Below the pieces are notes generated by a model. That model was not told the DNA's origin and ran no database searches. It saw only the letters and a program-made list of their open reading frames with translations. From Chloroflexota bacterium (lineage in GTDB: Bacteria; Chloroflexota; Anaerolineae; Aggregatilineales; J027), in NCBI GenBank assembly GCA_016234595.1, contig JACRBG010000058.1, positions 1 through 64,000 on the forward strand: a DNA stretch of 64,000 nt, given 5' to 3'. Shown here one piece after another: positions 27,530-36,022 of the stretch. Every line of letters begins with the position of its first letter. The first letter of the stretch is position 1. Both the position numbers and the translations under genes were made by a program.

Positions 27530-28305
27530 TGCCGTTGGCGGAAAATCTCGTACAAAATCACGCTGGCCGCCATCGCTGCGTTGAGTGATTCAGCCGACAC
27601 CATTGGAATCCGTATCACTTGGGAAGCTATAACCCGGGCATTTTGACTGGGGCCGTGTGCTTCATTCCCGACCACCAATGCAACCGGAGTTGTCCAATCC
27701 ATTTCAAAAATATGCCGTTCTCCATCGGCATCGGCAATGACCAGCGGTAAACCAAGCTGCCCGATTTCGGCCCATGTCTGCTGCTGAATGGGTAGCCGAA
27801 AATGTGCCCCCATGCCGCCGCGCAGCACTTTCGGATTAAAGGGGTCAACTGTATCGGGTGACAAAATCACCAAATCTACCCCGACTGCCCCCGCCGTACG
27901 CAACGCGCTACCCAAATTACCGGGGTCGGCAATGCCATCCAAAATCAAGACAAGGCTTAAGGGTTGACGCGGGGCGAGTTCGGGCAAGGGGCACACCGCC
28001 AAAATCCCCTGTGGGTTTTGGGTATCACTGAGTTTATTAAAAATGGTGGGTTCGACGACCAAACATGGGATATTTTGGGCTTGCAGGCGATTCAAGATTT
28101 CCGCCGCTGCTGAAATCCTCAAATCCGCATCGGGGCGATACAAAACAAAATCGGGCTGCACCCTTGCTAGAAGGGCATCTTCAATCAACCGCACGCCCTC
28201 TAGTACACATTGCTGTTCTTGGCGGCGCTGTTTGGCTTGTGTGAGCAGTGCCCGCACTTGTTTAACACGGTTATTTTCGGACGAGGTAATCATAAGCGAA
28301 GGCAT
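27520..28305 (-). CDS. TrmH/SpoU family RNA 2'-O-ribose methyltransferase
   Basis: The 261-residue protein has the SPOUT motifs: LDGIADPGNLGSALRTA (motif 1), VVGNEAHGPS (motif 2) and SAESLNAAMAASVILYE (motif 3). These build the knotted SAM site. An N-terminal L30e-like substrate-binding domain (about 1-100) precedes it. These enzymes methylate rRNA or tRNA ribose. I use the ATG at 28305 (MPSLM); an in-frame ATG 54 bp upstream is possible but overlaps the ribosomal operon terminator. It follows rplT, a frequent neighbourhood for this family. Confidence 0.85.
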   Translation of the reverse strand: MPSLMITSSENNRVKQVRALLTQAKQRRQEQQCVLEGVRLIEDALLARVQPDFVLYRPDADLRISAAAEILNRLQAQNIPCLVVEPTIFNKLSDTQNPQGILAVCPLPELAPRQPLSLVLILDGIADPGNLGSALRTAGAVGVDLVILSPDTVDPFNPKVLRGGMGAHFRLPIQQQTWAEIGQLGLPLVIADADGERHIFEMDWTTPVALVVGNEAHGPSQNARVIASQVIRIPMVSAESLNAAMAASVILYEIFRQRHYA

Positions 28306-28331
28306 CCATCCAATTTCGCTCCTGCCATAGA

Positions 28332-28360
28332 AGCACAAAAAGGTGGAGGCAGTCTCCACC
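28332..28360 (-). terminator. Terminator of the infC-rpmI-rplT operon
   Basis: AGGTGGAG (28340-28347) pairs with CTCCACCT (28353-28360). In minus orientation it is followed by TTTTTGTGC, 42 bp past the rplT stop. Confidence 0.8.
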
Positions 28361-28401
28361 TAATGTATCGTCTATCTTATGCTGAGTGGGTTAAAGGCGT
28401 T

Positions 28402-28749
28402 TTAGGCTTTAACCGACTTAACCAGCTTGCTGAAAGTTTGAGGATCGCGCACCGCAATATCAGCCAGAATCTTGCGATCCAGTTCAATATTGTTTTTCTT
28501 CAGGGCGTCAATAAATACGCTGTAACGAACGCCATTGGAACGGGCAGCCGCGTTGATGCGGGCAATCCACAGGCGGCGCAGATCACGGCGACGTTGACGG
28601 CGGTCCCGATAGGAATACCACAAACTCTTCATCATTGCTTCGTTGGCGCGGCGGAACAGTTTGTGTTTGGTGTCCCACTGGCCCTTGGTCAGCTTCAAAA
28701 TCTTCTTGTGGCGACGGCGAGTGACGTAACCACCTTTTACACGAGCCAT
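28402..28749 (-). CDS. rplT: 50S ribosomal protein L20
   Basis: The 115-residue protein is a canonical L20: [20 protein letters not shown] at the N-terminus, [20 protein letters not shown] in the middle and [19 protein letters not shown] near the end. It binds 23S rRNA early in 50S assembly. It is the last gene of the infC-rpmI-rplT operon. In other bacteria L20 represses this operon by binding its mRNA. Confidence 0.97.
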   Translation of the reverse strand: MARVKGGYVTRRRHKKILKLTKGQWDTKHKLFRRANEAMMKSLWYSYRDRRQRRRDLRRLWIARINAAARSNGVRYSVFIDALKKNNIELDRKILADIAVRDPQTFSKLVKSVKA

Positions 28750-28798
28750 TCTCTAATTACTCCTCAAATTTACTCTCAATGAAGCGTCGGCAACACGC

Positions 28799-29053
28799 CT
28801 ACGCCGGGGGATTGGCTTTATACTTACGCAGATAGGGAGCCAAGCGGCGCACCTTCTTGATGTCGCCGTTATGGGTGACTTCAATCATATTGTCGAAGTC
28901 GTCCTTGACACGGGCAGACTTGCGGCGGCGCAAATGGCTCTTGCCACCCTTCGTACGCATAATTTTGCCAGTACCAGTCACCTTAAAGCGCTTGGCGGTG
29001 GATTTGTGCGTCTTTAGCTTCTGCTTGCCAGTTTTAGTGGATTTACGCGGCAC
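28799..29053 (-). CDS. rpmI: 50S ribosomal protein L35
   Basis: The 84-residue protein matches L35, with KTHKSTAKRFKVTGTGKI and the lysine/arginine-rich SHLRRRKSARVK. It is somewhat longer than the usual 64-66 residues, with an extended C-terminus. The start codon is GTG, with AAGGAG 8 bp upstream. It lies between infC and rplT. Confidence 0.95.
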   Translation of the reverse strand: MPRKSTKTGKQKLKTHKSTAKRFKVTGTGKIMRTKGGKSHLRRRKSARVKDDFDNMIEVTHNGDIKKVRRLAPYLRKYKANPPA

Positions 29054-29080
29054 TTCAAAAACTCCTTATGACAAATGAAC

Positions 29081-29100
29081 GCCGCATTTGGACATGCGGC
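29081..29100 (-). promoter_or_regulatory. Hairpin between infC and rpmI
   Basis: GCCGCAT (29081-29087) pairs with ATGCGGC (29094-29100) around a 6-nt loop. In minus orientation it lies directly upstream of the rpmI Shine-Dalgarno sequence and lacks a U-tract, so it is more likely a translational or mRNA-stability element than a terminator. L20 binds near here in enterobacteria; equivalence is inference. Confidence 0.45.
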
Positions 29101-29146
29101 ATCTAGACTTTCTCGGTTTGACTACAATCAAAATATCAAACAGCGC

Positions 29147-29671
29147 TTATTTCTTAATTTTCTCCGGATTGGGGGCCAGCAGCATCAACATGGTGTGGCC
29201 TTCCATCATCGGTGTTTGCTCAATGATGGCAATATCTTGCAAATCATTGACGATAATTTCTAGCATATCGCGGGCGATTTTGGGATATTCAATTTCACGT
29301 CCCTTAAACCGTACCCGGACTTTGACTTTCATGCCGTCTTGCAACCAGCGACGGGCATCACGGATTTTGAACCCTAAATGGTGTTCATCCGTTTTGGGGC
29401 GCAGTCGAATCTCTTTGACTTCAATGGTCTTCTGCTGTGTTTTTGCGGCTCGTTCACGCTTCTGTTTTTGATAGAGAAATTTGCCAAAATCCATAATTCT
29501 CACCACAGGGGGTGTAGCATTAGGGGCAACTTCTACCAAATCAAGCTCACGCTCTTGCGCCATTTGCAGCGCAGTATGCAGAGACACAACCCCGATATTT
29601 TCATTCGTGTCTGTAATCAATCGAACTTCGCGTGCGCGAATTTGTTCATTGATACGAAAATCGTCGCTGAT
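29147..29671 (-). CDS. infC: Translation initiation factor IF-3, AUC start
   Basis: The 174-residue protein has both IF3 domains: the N-domain with GVVSLHTALQMAQ and VVRIMDFGKFLYQKQK, and the C-domain with VKEIRLRPKTDEHHLGFKIR. The reading frame is conserved upstream of the first possible ATG/GTG/TTG start: residues ISDDFRINEQIRAREVR match the universal IF3 N-terminus. The frame is closed by a TGA 15 bp further up. The only start that fits is ATC at 29671, with GAAAGGG 7 bp before it. E. coli infC uses AUU, a rare start that IF3 itself discriminates against, giving autoregulation. A TTG at 29620 would lose the conserved helix. Confidence 0.9.
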   Translation of the reverse strand: MSDDFRINEQIRAREVRLITDTNENIGVVSLHTALQMAQERELDLVEVAPNATPPVVRIMDFGKFLYQKQKRERAAKTQQKTIEVKEIRLRPKTDEHHLGFKIRDARRWLQDGMKVKVRVRFKGREIEYPKIARDMLEIIVNDLQDIAIIEQTPMMEGHTMLMLLAPNPEKIKK

Positions 29672-29728
29672 AAGCCGACCCTTTCAAACTGAGACGAGAT
29701 AACGTTAAAGATTATTGATGGTGGCGAC

Positions 29729-29757
29729 AGTATAGCATTGGTTACACACGGCGTCAA
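29729..29757 (-). promoter_or_regulatory. Promoter of the infC-rpmI-rplT operon
   Basis: On the minus strand TTGACG (29757-29752) and TATACT (29734-29729) are exactly 17 bp apart. The predicted transcript starts near 29722, giving a leader of about 50 nt before the AUC start of infC. Confidence 0.75.
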
Positions 29758-29784
29758 CGCCAACCATGCCTCAAATACCGCTTT

Positions 29785-31104
29785 TTATGTCGTAAGCGGC
29801 TGACCTTGTAGTACATCTTCAAATCCTGCCTGCTTCAAAACCTCAGCAGGCCGCAAGGCATCCTCCGGCCAACGGGCCTCCTCCAGCACAAAAATGACAG
29901 GCCGAGGATGAGGATTATTTAAGATCACCCTACCCGATTGACGAGTCGCCAAGTTAAAGGTCTGCTCAATAACATCATTAACAAAACCCTCCCCGCGTAC
30001 TTCAAAACCACTGAGGTCGCCAAAGCCGTTGATACGCATCCGATAATTCCCAGCAGGCAAAAACAATTCAAGTTCTTCATTCTGGGCAGATGGGGGAAGG
30101 TTCTTTTGTATCTTGATATGGCGTTTTTTGTTGGGTTCGGCGCTGCAATAAGCCGCTTGGGGTACTTCTTTAATCTCAGGCCGAATCCGAAACGTCACTT
30201 CAACCGCATGATCGGCGCTGGTGTCAAAATCCAATTCGCAAGCATCACAACGCACGCTTGTCGGGATAGCGGTCATGGTCGGGGCTTCGAATCGCACGCC
30301 CCGGCAATGAGGACAAATCACATCCCACGAAATCGTCAATAACCCCGCTCGTACACCACTCAAACACGCCTTAAGTAAATCTTCTAAAGGTACTTCCCAT
30401 GTTTTCACCAGCGGCACAATGCGAATTCGTTGCAGTTCAATCAGGTCGGCCTCAAATAGATATTGCATAAGGCGGTCTATCAAGGCGGCAGCGATACCCA
30501 AACCCAGCAATTTTTCACGGATGACTTCTAACTGTCGTTGGGTATTTTCGCCCATTTCTAACAAACGGATTTCATAGACATTTTGGGTTTCGGGTTGGCC
30601 CAACAATCGCTGTTCAATCTTGCGAAAAACGCTTTCAAAACGGCTCTCAAAGCGGCTCTCATAATTCTTTAGATAACGCCGCCCCAATGGATTGTCAAAC
30701 ACCGAGCCGATATAGCCATATACCCGTGTAGATTGTCCATCATTCAAGGGTTGTAGATAATAACCCGAACGATTATGCAACAGCAGGCCGCGTGTATAGG
30801 TACGCAAATGAATAGAGTAGCGCCCATAGACCCAGTCCCACGGATATTCAATCCACTCCCAGCGCAGGCGATCTGTGCCGGATGCGCCGTACAGGATGCC
30901 AGCCTTCTCCACAAATTCTAGGCCGTCGTAGCCGAGGTCACGGTTAAAGCGATTAGTATCACACAAATGAGGCCAAAGCTGGTCAATCGAGGCTTTGACC
31001 TCATAATGCCATAACCATTCCATAATTTCCCCGGCGGATTTTTGGCTTTCCGTCCACGGGAACATATTGAGATACTGCTCAAGAGACAGAACTTCTTCAG
31101 TCAT
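29785..31104 (-). CDS. DUF5939-like protein without a cyclase domain
   Basis: The 439-residue protein has an N-terminal START/SRPBCC-like region (about 25-160, with ASIDQLWPHLCDTNRFNRDL) and a middle helical region. A zinc ribbon follows (CPHC...CDAC, about 270-300), then a beta-rich C-terminal domain ending in RPAEVLKQAGFEDVL. This resembles the DUF5939 module that usually precedes an adenylate/guanylate cyclase domain. Here the chain stops where the cyclase would begin. The start at 31104 has GGAGG upstream. A separate class III cyclase is encoded at 37484-39508. Family assignment is from memory of the architecture. Confidence 0.65.
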   Translation of the reverse strand: MTEEVLSLEQYLNMFPWTESQKSAGEIMEWLWHYEVKASIDQLWPHLCDTNRFNRDLGYDGLEFVEKAGILYGASGTDRLRWEWIEYPWDWVYGRYSIHLRTYTRGLLLHNRSGYYLQPLNDGQSTRVYGYIGSVFDNPLGRRYLKNYESRFESRFESVFRKIEQRLLGQPETQNVYEIRLLEMGENTQRQLEVIREKLLGLGIAAALIDRLMQYLFEADLIELQRIRIVPLVKTWEVPLEDLLKACLSGVRAGLLTISWDVICPHCRGVRFEAPTMTAIPTSVRCDACELDFDTSADHAVEVTFRIRPEIKEVPQAAYCSAEPNKKRHIKIQKNLPPSAQNEELELFLPAGNYRMRINGFGDLSGFEVRGEGFVNDVIEQTFNLATRQSGRVILNNPHPRPVIFVLEEARWPEDALRPAEVLKQAGFEDVLQGQPLTT

Positions 31105-31162
31105 TGAATGCCTCCGATGCTCTTTTCCGTCTCCCCCACCATCCCTCAATTTTACGTCAAAT

Positions 31163-32512
31163 TTATACTAAATTGAGCAGACGGCGAGCGGCACTCCCTA
31201 AATCCCTTCGGGCAATAGTCTCTTCATGTCCGTCAGCCAAACGTTTCAGACGCACTTGGCCTGCTTGCAATTCATCTGGCCCCGCAATCACAATCATCGG
31301 GATTCGTTTGGTGTCAGCATAACCAATTTGTTTGCCCAAACCCTTGCGGGCATCCATAAATGTCTCGGTTTTAATCCCGGCCTCGCGCAGTTCCATCGCC
31401 AGTTTAAGGGCCTCAGTCTGCAAATCATCACTAAACAGCGTAACAAGCGCTTGCACCACAGTTGAGCCAATCGAAGCCGGATAGAGGTTTAGCATATCCA
31501 TTAATTCGAGGATACGTTCAATGCCAAGACTAATACCCGTTGTGGGCAGGCTTTGCCCTCGGAACAGACCAATTAACTCGTCGTAGCGCCCGCCACCCTG
31601 TACACTTCCAAGATCCTCTGGTTTGGTAATGACCGTCTCAAAAATTGGGCCTGTGTAATAACCCAACCCACGCACCATCGTAAAATCCATCGCGGTATTA
31701 CCTAACAGGCCCAACACATCCGCCGATTGGGTGAGTTGCTCCAATTCTTGCAGGCCTTGTTGGGCAATCTCGATACCGTCGAGTTCTTCCCGCAGACGAC
31801 CTAGCAAAGCTAAGCGTTTGGAGGCATCGCCATCTTCAACCACCAATAGATTAACCAAACGTTGCACGGTTTCTTCGGGTAGGCCCTCTTTGCGTAATTC
31901 CTCAGTCACACCCTCCAGTCCAATTTTGTCGGTCTTATCTATGGTGCGATAGAGAAAAGGCAGTCGGTTTTCTGGTACGCCAGAATACACCCCGATACCC
32001 AAGAGTAGCTTGCGGTTATTGTATTTAATGGTGAAATCCGCAAAGCCGAGGCGTTTAAGAACCGTGTAGACCACGTTCATCACTTCGGCGTCGGCCCCCA
32101 TGTGACGCACCCCAACAATATCAACATCGCATTGATAAAATTCGCGGAAGCGGCCTTTTTGTGGACGATCCCCCCGCCACACCGGAGCGATATGGTAACG
32201 GCGGAAAGGCAGACTTAAATCGTTCTCATGGGCGGCAAAGAAACGGCTTAATGGGACAGTCAGGTCATAACGCAGGGCGAGTTCTTCTTTGGCGCCGGGA
32301 TGTTGGGCATAGTAGATGAGTTTTTCAGCATCCTCACCATAATTTCCCCCCATCAAGTTTTCACGCAGTTCCAAAACAGGCGTGTCAATCGGTTCAAAAC
32401 CAAAGCTCTCAAACACCTCACGGATAACACCAAACACATACTGCCGCTTGATCATGTCAGCGGGCAAAAAATCACGCATTCCCTTAGGAGTGCGGGCCGT
32501 CAGTTTAGCCAT
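31163..32512 (-). CDS. hisS: Histidyl-tRNA synthetase
   Basis: The 449-residue class II synthetase starts MAKLTARTPKGMRDFLPAD and has motif 2 (GRFREFYQCDVDIVG), the histidine-binding GGRYDELIGLF, motif 3 (TTGISLGIERI) and a C-terminal anticodon-binding domain (about 340-449). It charges tRNA-His. It is downstream of a long inverted repeat in its leader (32524-32603) whose arm lies next to the ribosome binding site. Confidence 0.96.
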   Translation of the reverse strand: MAKLTARTPKGMRDFLPADMIKRQYVFGVIREVFESFGFEPIDTPVLELRENLMGGNYGEDAEKLIYYAQHPGAKEELALRYDLTVPLSRFFAAHENDLSLPFRRYHIAPVWRGDRPQKGRFREFYQCDVDIVGVRHMGADAEVMNVVYTVLKRLGFADFTIKYNNRKLLLGIGVYSGVPENRLPFLYRTIDKTDKIGLEGVTEELRKEGLPEETVQRLVNLLVVEDGDASKRLALLGRLREELDGIEIAQQGLQELEQLTQSADVLGLLGNTAMDFTMVRGLGYYTGPIFETVITKPEDLGSVQGGGRYDELIGLFRGQSLPTTGISLGIERILELMDMLNLYPASIGSTVVQALVTLFSDDLQTEALKLAMELREAGIKTETFMDARKGLGKQIGYADTKRIPMIVIAGPDELQAGQVRLKRLADGHEETIARRDLGSAARRLLNLV

Positions 32513-32523
32513 GCGAAATCTCC

Positions 32524-32603
32524 ACCTTCTCTACAACGAACTCAATAGCGTTCCGTAATTGGTGACGGGGAATTGTAGCGTGCAAGTCGGTTGTAGAGAA
32601 GGT
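32524..32603 (-). promoter_or_regulatory. 14-bp inverted repeat in the hisS leader
   Basis: ACCTTCTCTACAAC (32524-32537) and GTTGTAGAGAAGGT (32590-32603) are perfect inverted copies separated by 52 bp. In the hisS transcript the second arm (ending GTAGAGAAGGT) runs into the GGTGGAG ribosome binding site just before the ATG. Folding would hide that site. It has no T-box consensus. A role in control of hisS translation is inference. Confidence 0.6.
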
Positions 32604-32679
32604 ATTTGGGCAAAAGGAAATAGTACCGCGTTTTGGCTTGCGGCTTAAGCGAGGTTATCAGGCTGCAAGGCCATCCAGT

Positions 32680-33126
32680 TTAGGCATGGGCAACGGCAAA
32701 ATCCTCTTCAGGATTCGCAGGCCGCACTACCTCATAGGTTTCGTAGAAGATGTCCTGTTTGACGGGGGCCATATCGTCTGGACCATATTGTACAATCACA
32801 TCCCCCGCATCGGCATGGAAATTTTCACCCCGGATGACAAAATCGAGCGGGATTAGCGTTTGGAAGATGGCCCGTTCACTCGGTTTAGGCTGTACTTGCA
32901 ATTTGCCATCGGGGGTATTCCCAAGGACATCATAAGTGGCTTCGAATTTATCAGGTTCAACCGCCCATTGTTCACCACGTGTTCCAGTCATGAGATAGTC
33001 CCCTCTATGGGCCGTACGTGGGCCTTCTAGGGTATTAACCATCGTTTCTTGCTGCACCTGCTCAGAAATCATTTGCAATGGCTTCTTACGTGCGATATAG
33101 GTTTTGGTGCGATTGGGTTGATTCAT
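32680..33126 (-). CDS. Protein with two related GDYL-type repeats
   Basis: The 148-residue protein carries two similar units. Unit one is RGDYLMTGTRGEQWAVEPDK then FEATYDVLG (about residues 41-72). Unit two is AGDVIVQYGPDDMAPVKQDI then FYETYEVV (about 105-134). The first resembles short bacterial and phage modules annotated by a GDYxxxGxxGEQW signature. GAAAGGG precedes the ATG. It is upstream of hisS on the same strand but separated by the hisS leader. Function unknown. Confidence 0.65.
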   Translation of the reverse strand: MNQPNRTKTYIARKKPLQMISEQVQQETMVNTLEGPRTAHRGDYLMTGTRGEQWAVEPDKFEATYDVLGNTPDGKLQVQPKPSERAIFQTLIPLDFVIRGENFHADAGDVIVQYGPDDMAPVKQDIFYETYEVVRPANPEEDFAVAHA

Positions 33127-33209
33127 GATGAAACCCTTTCTTGGCTTCTAAAAGGTCGTGCTATTCTAAAGGTTGGGTTGACATAGATATAGCCTCAATG
33201 ATTAGGGGT

Positions 33210-33497
33210 TTACTCCTCATCAGGAGGGCGAGTTGCTGCCGCCAATGCCCGCACAATCTTACGAATATTGTCGGAGGCCAAGCGCACATTATCTTTTAGC
33301 GAGGCCACTTCCTCCGGAACCATTTCCGGCTTACGGTCTAGGGCACGTTGAATAATCTCGACCTGTGTAAACAAGGCCGTCACTGGGCCACCCACATGCG
33401 TATGCAGCAGTTTTTCCATCCAATGCAGCCCTTCTCCATCATACAGTTCGCGCATGGTCTCAGTAAGGGCATCCAAGTCCAGTGGTTCGTTACTCAT
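33210..33497 (-). CDS. Stand-alone histidine-kinase dimerisation-like (DHp) protein
   Basis: The 95-residue helical protein contains LLHTHVGGPVTALFTQVEII, which resembles the H-box of histidine kinases (S-H-E-L-R-T-P-L pattern), followed by a second long helix (about 62-90). No ATPase domain follows, and the chain ends after the helical hairpin. It may be a phosphotransfer-like or dimerisation adaptor. GGGAG lies upstream of the ATG. Assignment is by pattern only. Confidence 0.55.
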   Translation of the reverse strand: MSNEPLDLDALTETMRELYDGEGLHWMEKLLHTHVGGPVTALFTQVEIIQRALDRKPEMVPEEVASLKDNVRLASDNIRKIVRALAAATRPPDEE

Positions 33498-33561
33498 TGC
33501 ATCTCCCGTTTGCTTATTATCGTCACGCAGAATATTGCTATCGTCCTAAAAAACATCCTAT

Positions 33562-34725
33562 CTAACCAGCCCCACCGCCACCACCTGCCCCACCAGCTTC
33601 GGCAGTTGTCCAACTTCTAGTGGCCCAGACTAAGGCGGTCGCCAATTGATCAGCCGAAGTGATGGTTTGGGCGGTGCCATCTTGTACCACAACGACTTGC
33701 CCATCTGGATTGATATACGCGACTGCCGCGCCATTCGGTGCAAACGTCACAGTCAGAGGCGAAAGTGTTTCAGGAATAGTGACTACCCCGCCGCTGGCAT
33801 CCGGTTGATAGGTAAATCCAAATGGCAGGCCAATTTCATTTGCGGGTGCATGAACAAGGCTAATCGAGGGTGCTCCCAGTGTGCCACTGGCAAAAAAGGT
33901 CGGCGGATTCAGATATTGCTCAAAAGTATTTTGGCGCGGGTCAATCAGGTAGAAATTGCCATTGCTATACAAAACACCTAAATCTTGATTGCCTTGATGT
34001 TCGATCCAGAAAAAATCCAAGACATAGCCACTGGTATCGCTATAAGGCAGCAAGGCAGTCGAAAGCAATTGTCCATCAGGAGTATAGATAGTGAAGACTT
34101 CATTGATCCCCCCTGTACTCGCATCCAGACCCGTTATCCAGACCGCGATACCAGTCTCACCCCAACGAATTTCAGCCGCCCCTTGTATCCCATAGCGTTG
34201 TGGCAGGGTTAGGGGATAAGAAACGGGTGTAACACTCGCCAAATCATAGACCACGAGCGAATCCGTGCCACTTGGATAAGCCAAATCTGTCCATGCTACC
34301 TGCGTGCCATCCAGTGACCATGACGGTTCGGAACGTAAGATATAGCGGCCCTCTGCCAACGAAATATTGTCGGGTTGGGTGGCGATGGATTGTTCTTCGC
34401 CTGTTGTAAGATTCAACAGATTGATATTGGTCGCAGGAAAACCACTCGTCCCTTGGCCCGCTTCAATCGCAGCAATCGCTTCAGGGGCGACAGTGCGATA
34501 CGCGATTTGGGAGCCATCCGGGGCCAGTAAGGGTGTTTGATGGTAGCCACTCTGCGTCATTTGCACGAATGTGCCATCGGCAGGGGAGTACTTCCAGAAA
34601 TCACCCCCCACTAAAACGATCAACGGGGCCGTATCCGAACTTTGGCCGTGAGCCGGATGTAAAACCGCTAGGCTAGACCCTAGCATAAGCGTGGTTATCA
34701 AGATCAAAACACGTCTAATCAGCAT
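33562..34725 (-). CDS. Secreted TolB-like beta-propeller protein with Gly-rich tail
   Basis: The 387-residue protein has a signal peptide (MLIRRVLILITTLMLGSSL, cleavage near AHGQSS). Its propeller-type repeats include MTQSGYHQTPLLAPDGSQIA, EPSWSLDGTQVAW and VTFAPNGAAVAYINPDGQ. It ends in the unusual tail AGGAGGGGGAG. AGGAG lies 6 bp before the ATG. It resembles the secreted propeller at 22596-24617 in general form. Probably a binding protein at the cell surface. Confidence 0.68.
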   Translation of the reverse strand: MLIRRVLILITTLMLGSSLAVLHPAHGQSSDTAPLIVLVGGDFWKYSPADGTFVQMTQSGYHQTPLLAPDGSQIAYRTVAPEAIAAIEAGQGTSGFPATNINLLNLTTGEEQSIATQPDNISLAEGRYILRSEPSWSLDGTQVAWTDLAYPSGTDSLVVYDLASVTPVSYPLTLPQRYGIQGAAEIRWGETGIAVWITGLDASTGGINEVFTIYTPDGQLLSTALLPYSDTSGYVLDFFWIEHQGNQDLGVLYSNGNFYLIDPRQNTFEQYLNPPTFFASGTLGAPSISLVHAPANEIGLPFGFTYQPDASGGVVTIPETLSPLTVTFAPNGAAVAYINPDGQVVVVQDGTAQTITSADQLATALVWATRSWTTAEAGGAGGGGGAG

Positions 34726-34853
34726 TCCATACTCCTCACCATTTGTTTCTCAAGTGTAATCGTTGTCAGCAAAGCGGCAAGTGGTTAGGTTATAAACATC
34801 CAACCAAATATCCGCTACAATAATGGCGTCCACCTAGGGAGAAGGAACTCATT

Positions 34854-35999
34854 ATGAATCTTCGCAAGTTTAATATAGTTTTTGTTCTGGTGTTTGTCCT
34901 AATGGCCTGTAAATCTGAGGCCAAAGCCGACCCACCCTCTGACCGTAATTATGTCTTGACCCCTGTCGTCACGGAAGGATTAATTCGGCCCCTGTTTGTG
35001 ACGGCTGCTCCCGATGACCCGTCTCGCCTATTTATCGTCGATCAACCCGGCGAAATCTATATTGCCCAAGAGGGTACACTGCTAGAAACACCCTTCTTGG
35101 ACATTAGCCCGATTGCCAATGACAATGGCAATGAACAAGGTCTTTTAGGTTTGGCTTTTCATCCCGACTATGCCGAAAATGGCTATTTCTTTGTCAATTA
35201 TACCGCCCAAGATGGCAGCACAGTTGTCGCCCGCTATAGTGTCAGTGCCGATGATCCCAATGTAGCTGACCCTGATAGTGAAAAAATCGTCATCTGGATT
35301 GATCAGCCCTTTCCCAATCACAACGGCGGGATGTTGGCTTTTGGGCCAGATGGCTATCTCTATATTGGCATGGGTGATGGCGGCGGCGCGGGCGACCCAA
35401 ACAATAACGGGCAAGATAGGTTTACTCTGTTGGGGGCAATGCTGCGGCTCGACATCAACACCGAACCCTATGCCATTCCCCCTGACAATCCATTTGTGGA
35501 TGGCACACAGGGCCGACCCGAAGTTTGGGCGAATGGATTGCGTAATCCTTGGCGCTTTAGTTTTGACCGCGCAACGGGCGATCTTTATATCGGGGATGTA
35601 GGTCAAAACCAATACGAAGAAGTTGATTTTCAACCGGCTGATAGCACAGGCGGCGAAAATTATGGCTGGAATATCTACGAAGGTTTTCATTCCTATGAAG
35701 GCCAAGAATTAGCAGGCACCGTGCAACCAATTGCTGAATATAGCCATGATTTGGGGTGTTCGATTTCCGGTGGGTATGTCTACCGTGGCTCGGAACTGCC
35801 TGAACTCGATGGTGTGTATCTTTATGGCGATTATTGTACAGGCACCATCTGGTGGTTAAAAAACACCGATGGCAAATGGGATGGAGACGTTTTTATGAAC
35901 ACAGGCTTCCAAATTAGCTCGTTTGGGCAAGACGCCAATGGTGAAGTGTATGTCGTAGATCAAGCTGGACAGATACTCAAACTCGAAGTTGAAAAATAA
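34854..35999 (+). CDS. PQQ-dependent sugar dehydrogenase-like lipoprotein
   Basis: The 381-residue protein has a lipoprotein signal with lipobox LMAC (Cys19). It is a six-bladed propeller of the glucose/sorbosone dehydrogenase family: GLLGLAFHPDYAENGYFFVN, FPNHNGGMLAFGPDGYLYIG, GRPEVWANGLRNPWRFSFD and GDVGQNQYEEVD are family landmarks. Enzymes of this group use PQQ to oxidise aldoses outside the cytoplasm. The His of PNHNGG is the expected active-site base. GGAGAAGGA precedes the ATG. Confidence 0.87.
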   Translation: MNLRKFNIVFVLVFVLMACKSEAKADPPSDRNYVLTPVVTEGLIRPLFVTAAPDDPSRLFIVDQPGEIYIAQEGTLLETPFLDISPIANDNGNEQGLLGLAFHPDYAENGYFFVNYTAQDGSTVVARYSVSADDPNVADPDSEKIVIWIDQPFPNHNGGMLAFGPDGYLYIGMGDGGGAGDPNNNGQDRFTLLGAMLRLDINTEPYAIPPDNPFVDGTQGRPEVWANGLRNPWRFSFDRATGDLYIGDVGQNQYEEVDFQPADSTGGENYGWNIYEGFHSYEGQELAGTVQPIAEYSHDLGCSISGGYVYRGSELPELDGVYLYGDYCTGTIWWLKNTDGKWDGDVFMNTGFQISSFGQDANGEVYVVDQAGQILKLEVEK

Positions 36000-36022
36000 T
36001 CGTCAGAAAGAAAGTGCTAGCC

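Noticed and set aside
28210-28782. 190-codon ORF on the plus strand
   Set aside because: It is antisense to rplT and to the operon terminator, both certain.
32513-32679. T-box riboswitch upstream of hisS
   Set aside because: The leader is short and lacks the conserved T-box bulge sequence; only a long inverted repeat is present.
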